This document shows positions 22,670 to 25,135 of a stretch of 25,135 nt of DNA, in pieces. A program made the position numbers and the translations under genes. Every line of letters starts with the position of its first letter. The first letter of the stretch is position 1. Origin of the DNA: JAIVGV01 sp035295985 (GTDB lineage Bacteria > Acidobacteriota > Blastocatellia > Pyrinomonadales > Pyrinomonadaceae); assembly GCA_035295985.1 (NCBI GenBank), contig DATHBT010000051.1:1-25135 (forward strand), written 5' to 3'. The notes under the pieces were generated by a model. The model saw only the letters and a list, made by a program, of their open reading frames with translations. It was not told the DNA's origin and did not search any database.

Positions 22670-23203
22670 TTAGCGCCCCGCGGCTTTTCCCTTGCCGGCC
22701 GCCCGCGGCTCCTCGGCTTTCGCCTCGATGGTGCGGGGATGGCCGCCGCCCTCGGCCGACTCGCCGGCGATCTCGATGCGGCGGGCCTTCACCTCCTCGC
22801 GCTTCTGGAGCACTACGCGCAGCACGCCGTTCTTGTACTCGGCCGCGGCGCTCTCGGCAGAGACGGTCTGCGGCAGCGTGAAGGAGCGCGAGAACTGCCC
22901 GTAGGCGCGCTCGACGCGGTGGTAGTTGTCGCCCTCGTCGCGCTTCTCGAAGCGGCGCTCGCCCCGGAGCGTCAGGACGTTGTTCTCGACCGTCAACTCG
23001 AAGTCCTCGCGGTTCATGCCCGGCAGCTCGGCTTCGAGGACGATGTTGTCCTTGTTCTCGTAGATGTCAACGCTGGGCGTCCAGGCGCCGCGGGCGATGC
23101 CCTCGTCGCCGAAGCCGCGCGTCATGCCCGACGAGAAGAGGCGGTTGACCTCGTCCTGAAGGGCGCGCAGGTCGTGGAACGGATCGTAACGGGTGATTGA
23201 CAT
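22670..23203 (-). CDS. Small heat-shock protein, Hsp20/alpha-crystallin family (first copy)
   Basis: This 177-residue protein is a holdase chaperone and the first gene of the minus-strand chaperone block. It opens with SITRYDPFHDLRALQDEVNR, typical of bacterial class A Hsp20. The alpha-crystallin domain runs from ~42 to 135: WTPSVDIYENKDNIVL, ELPGMNREDFELTVENNVLT, YGQFSRSFTLP and YKNGVLRVVL, where the usual Pro-Lys after this strand is Gln-Lys. RRIEI supplies the C-terminal IxI motif, and a Lys/Glu/Ala-rich tail follows. GGGAGGAG lies ~9 bases upstream of the ATG. The promoter with a HAIR-like operator at 23298-23327 precedes it, so heat-shock control is likely. Confidence 0.95.
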   Translation of the reverse strand: MSITRYDPFHDLRALQDEVNRLFSSGMTRGFGDEGIARGAWTPSVDIYENKDNIVLEAELPGMNREDFELTVENNVLTLRGERRFEKRDEGDNYHRVERAYGQFSRSFTLPQTVSAESAAAEYKNGVLRVVLQKREEVKARRIEIAGESAEGGGHPRTIEAKAEEPRAAGKGKAAGR

Positions 23204-23297
23204 GATTTTTGTTCTCCTCCCTTCAAAGGATTAGTGATTTCGGAATCTCGCCAGAGACCCACTTTCGAGCCTGATTTTACTGGCTGAGCGTACCAAG

Positions 23298-23326
23298 ATA
23301 ATAATACCTGAGTCCCCTATTGTCAA
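23298..23326 (-). promoter_or_regulatory. Sigma-70-type promoter of the hsp20-clpB block
   Basis: On the minus strand a perfect TTGACA (23326-23321) and TATTAT (23303-23298) are separated by exactly 17 bp. Transcription would start near 23291, leaving a ~90-nt leader before hsp20. Confidence 0.75.
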
Positions 23327-23327
23327 G
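23307..23327. promoter_or_regulatory. HAIR-like operator (putative HspR site)
   Basis: CCTGAGT (23307-23313), 7 bases, TGTCAAG (23321-23327) matches 11 of 14 fixed positions of the HAIR consensus CTTGAGT-N7-ACTCAAG bound by the heat-shock repressor HspR. It overlaps the -35 box and spacer of the hsp20 promoter, where a bound repressor would block polymerase. hspR itself is not in the window. Confidence 0.5.
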
Positions 23328-23509
23328 TATCTCTTTCAAAGACTAAAGGCAGTTCAAGCTCTATCGATTGGGCGCAGAATATTCGGTAAATATCGCCTTC
23401 ACAGAAATGTAATGAACAAAACCGTCAAACTTGCCGTATCATGTGCACTAATAGGGCTAATCGGGTTCTTAAAATCTATCTTGCTGCCGTCAGGCTGAGT
23501 CTTTAACAG

Positions 23510-23992
23510 ATGCTGGACGAGAAGGACGAGAAGATTCTAGAGGTTTTGCAGGCCGACGGGCGGATGACCAACGTCGAGCTGGCGCGTTTGGTCGAGCTGA
23601 CGCCGTCGGCGACGCTCGAGCGCGTCCGCAAGCTCGAAGAGCGCGGCTTCATCAGAGGCTACGCGGCGGCGCTCGACCCGCGGTCGCTGGGTCTGGGGCT
23701 GGTGGCCTTCATCTTCGTGCGCGCCGACGAGAACGAGAATCTGTTCGCGGGCGCGGAGGGGACGGCAGAGGGGCTGGCCGCGTTGCCTTCGGTGCAGGAG
23801 GTTCACCACCTCGCGGGCGAAGACTGCTTTCTGGTCAAGGTGCGCGCGCGCGATACGGACGACCTCTACCGCGTGCTGAAAGACGAGTTCGGACAGTTCA
23901 AGGCTATCCGCTCGACGCGGACGACCATCGTGCTGAAGACGGTTAAGGAGTCGCAGAGTCTGCCGGTCAGGCAGGGTAAGGCGGTGAGGTGA
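23510..23992 (+). CDS. Lrp/AsnC-family transcriptional regulator
   Basis: This 160-residue protein has the standard Lrp/AsnC layout. The N-terminal winged HTH (residues 1-60) reads LDEKDEKILEVLQADGRMTN, then VELARLVELTPSATLERVRK and LEERGFIRGY. The C-terminal RAM/AsnC ligand-binding domain (about 68-150) has VAFIFVRAD, VQEVHHLAGEDCFLVKVRA and STRTTIVLKTVKE. Such proteins form octamers and often sense amino acids. The stop overlaps the start of an EamA-family exporter by one base (TGATG), so it likely regulates that exporter, as Lrp-type regulators of amino-acid exporters do elsewhere. The ligand is unknown. ATG at 23510 has only a weak ribosome binding site. Confidence 0.94.
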   Translation: MLDEKDEKILEVLQADGRMTNVELARLVELTPSATLERVRKLEERGFIRGYAAALDPRSLGLGLVAFIFVRADENENLFAGAEGTAEGLAALPSVQEVHHLAGEDCFLVKVRARDTDDLYRVLKDEFGQFKAIRSTRTTIVLKTVKESQSLPVRQGKAVR

Positions 23993-24975
23993 TGAAGGGC
24001 AGGGAGAAGGTGCTGGCTTACGGCTCTTGGCTGGCGGTCTGCTTCTTCTGGGGGACGACGTACCTCGCGATCCGCGTCGGGTTGGAGACTCTGCCGCCGA
24101 CACTCTTCGGTGGCCTGCGCTTCCTGCTGGCGGGGTCGGTACTGTTCGCCTTCGTCCGCTGGCGGGGGGAGCGCCTGCCGCGCGGGCGCGAGTGGTTGAA
24201 TCTCGCGCTGGTGGGCGTGCTGCTTTTGGGCGTCGGCAACGGCGTCGTGGTGTGGGCCGAGCAGTGGATTTCGAGCGGGATGACGGCGCTGTTGATCTCA
24301 ACGTCGCCCTTCTGGGTCGTGGCCGCGGAGCGCGTGGGGCGCGGCGGCGAGCGCGCGGGTGCGTCCGTTCTGCTCGGCCTGCTGATGGGGTTCGCTGGGA
24401 TGGCGCTCTTGGTCGGGCCGGAGCTGTTCGGCGCGCACCTCGACGCGCGCTTCCTCCTCGGCGTCGTGCTCTTGCAGGCGGGCTGCGCTTCGTGGTCGGG
24501 CGGGAGCGTGTTCGCGAAGCGGCACCCGACGAAGGTCGCGCCGCTGATGAGTGCGGCCGTGCAGATGCTCGCGGGCGGCGCGGCGCTGACTCTGGTCGGC
24601 TCGGCGCGCGGCGAGTGGGCCGCGCTCGATTTCAACGCGCGCACGCTCGGCGCGTTCCTCTACCTCGTGGTCTTCGGCTCGCTCGTCGCGTACACGGCCT
24701 ACACCTACGCGATACAGAAGCTGCCGCTGTCGCTCGTCTCGACCTACTCTTACATCAACCCCGTCATCGCGGTCGTGTTGGGGTGGCTGCTGCTCGGCGA
24801 GCCGCTGGGCTGGCGCGTGGCCCTGGGCGCGGCCGTCATCCTGTGCGGGGTGGCCGTGGTGAAGGGCACGCCGCCGAGGGCGGAGGGCGTGGGGGCCGAA
24901 AACGCCGGGTCGGGCGAGTCAGACGGCAACGTGCCCGTGACGGCACAGAAAGTCTGTTCGGCGGGCGCGGACTGA
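23992..24975 (+). CDS. EamA/DMT-superfamily transporter (RhtA/YedA-like exporter)
   Basis: This 327-residue inner-membrane protein has two EamA repeats and about ten membrane segments. The first repeat opens with LAVCFFWGTTYLAIRVGLET, a hallmark of the family (WG..Y...K/R), and closes with TALLISTSPFWVVAAE. The second repeat has an equivalent pattern and closes with LSLVSTYSYINPVIAVVLGW and LLLGEPLGWR. Members export amino acids or other small metabolites. The C-terminal ~40 residues are hydrophilic and low complexity. ATG 23992 overlaps the regulator's stop by one base; GTG three bases earlier is an alternative. Pairing with an Lrp/AsnC gene supports amino-acid or related metabolite export under substrate control, which is an inference. 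Confidence 0.92.
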   Translation: MKGREKVLAYGSWLAVCFFWGTTYLAIRVGLETLPPTLFGGLRFLLAGSVLFAFVRWRGERLPRGREWLNLALVGVLLLGVGNGVVVWAEQWISSGMTALLISTSPFWVVAAERVGRGGERAGASVLLGLLMGFAGMALLVGPELFGAHLDARFLLGVVLLQAGCASWSGGSVFAKRHPTKVAPLMSAAVQMLAGGAALTLVGSARGEWAALDFNARTLGAFLYLVVFGSLVAYTAYTYAIQKLPLSLVSTYSYINPVIAVVLGWLLLGEPLGWRVALGAAVILCGVAVVKGTPPRAEGVGAENAGSGESDGNVPVTAQKVCSAGAD

Positions 24976-25059
24976 AGACGAAGGCCGGCGGTTGGATCAC
25001 AGACAGCGGGCGACTTCAAAAGTTGCGAAGCCGCCTTGAACACGGTGGCTTGGGCGGGC

Positions 25060-25135
25060 AGGTCAGTACCGCCTGCGGTAGCGGGCGGGTCTGTGTCGCC
25101 TGAGACCCGCCCGCTACCGCAGGCGGTACTGACCT
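25060..25135. repeat. Perfect 33-bp inverted repeat (REP-like hairpin) at the window edge
   Basis: The arm 25060-25092 is the exact reverse complement of 25103-25135, with a 10-base centre; the arm may continue past the window. The core CCGCCTGCGGTAGCGGGCGG carries its own partial dyad (ACCGCCTGCGGT). It lies 84 bases after the transporter stop, in a non-coding stretch with nothing else recognised. Unlike the other elements it has no clear 7-bp period. Confidence 0.85.

Larger units (their letters stand above)
23204..23509. other. Divergent regulatory region between hsp20 and the Lrp/AsnC gene
   Basis: This ~306-base gap is clearly AT-richer than the rest of the window. It holds the hsp20 promoter and HAIR-like site. 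CAGAATATTCGG with the palindrome GAATATTC at 23377-23384 is a possible binding site for the divergently encoded Lrp-type regulator, though the match to the Lrp consensus is partial. I could not identify a convincing promoter for the plus-strand gene. Confidence 0.5.

Overview
The window is about 25 kb of high-GC bacterial chromosome that is almost fully coding, with no rRNA, tRNA, CRISPR array or transposase that I could find. GC-rich coding, Gram-negative-style secreted proteins, and intergenic gaps filled with short-period inverted repeats suggest Acidobacteriota, perhaps Blastocatellia. That assignment is an inference from style and gene content, not from a marker gene comparison.

Layout. 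(1) At 1-4.4 kb, the 3' end of a helical-repeat/TlpA-type thioredoxin gene on the plus strand converges on a minus-strand pair: a divergent HSP90-family ATPase whose stop codon overlaps the GTG start of a TPR-like helical protein. (2) At 4.4-10.4 kb on the plus strand lies a translation and secretion operon: ffh, rpsP, khpA, rimM, trmD, rplS, rnhB, then an unrecognised membrane protein where yraN is often found. A good sigma-70 promoter (TTGACT-17-TATCAT) precedes ffh. (3) At 10.5-13.0 kb are two GT4-type glycosyltransferases, the second of the DUF1972/rhamnosyltransferase type, closed by a perfect 24-bp palindrome. (4) At 13.1-23.2 kb on the minus strand lies a protein-quality-control block, read as hsp20, clpB, hsp20, grpE, groEL, a ClpA/ClpC-like unfoldase and a secreted protein. 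The first hsp20 has a consensus-like promoter whose -35 box overlaps a sequence resembling the HspR operator HAIR. (5) At 23.5-25.0 kb, diverging from that block, are an Lrp/AsnC regulator and an overlapping EamA-family exporter. The window ends in a perfect 33-bp inverted repeat.

How the genes work together. Much of the window serves protein birth and protein care. Ffh targets nascent membrane proteins; S16, L19, RimM, KhpA and TrmD act on ribosomes, RNA and tRNA. ClpB, GrpE, GroEL, two small heat-shock proteins and a second Hsp100 protein refold or degrade damaged proteins, with an unusual HSP90 nearby. dnaK, dnaJ, groES, hrcA, hspR and clpP are not in the window.

The most unusual signal is between the genes. 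At least eight gaps hold inverted repeats built from tandem 7-bp units. Unit sequences mostly differ from gap to gap, but the 7-bp period and the facing-arm layout are shared. Several elements begin at or within the upstream stop codon, and one ends exactly at the downstream start codon. One element is nested inside another.
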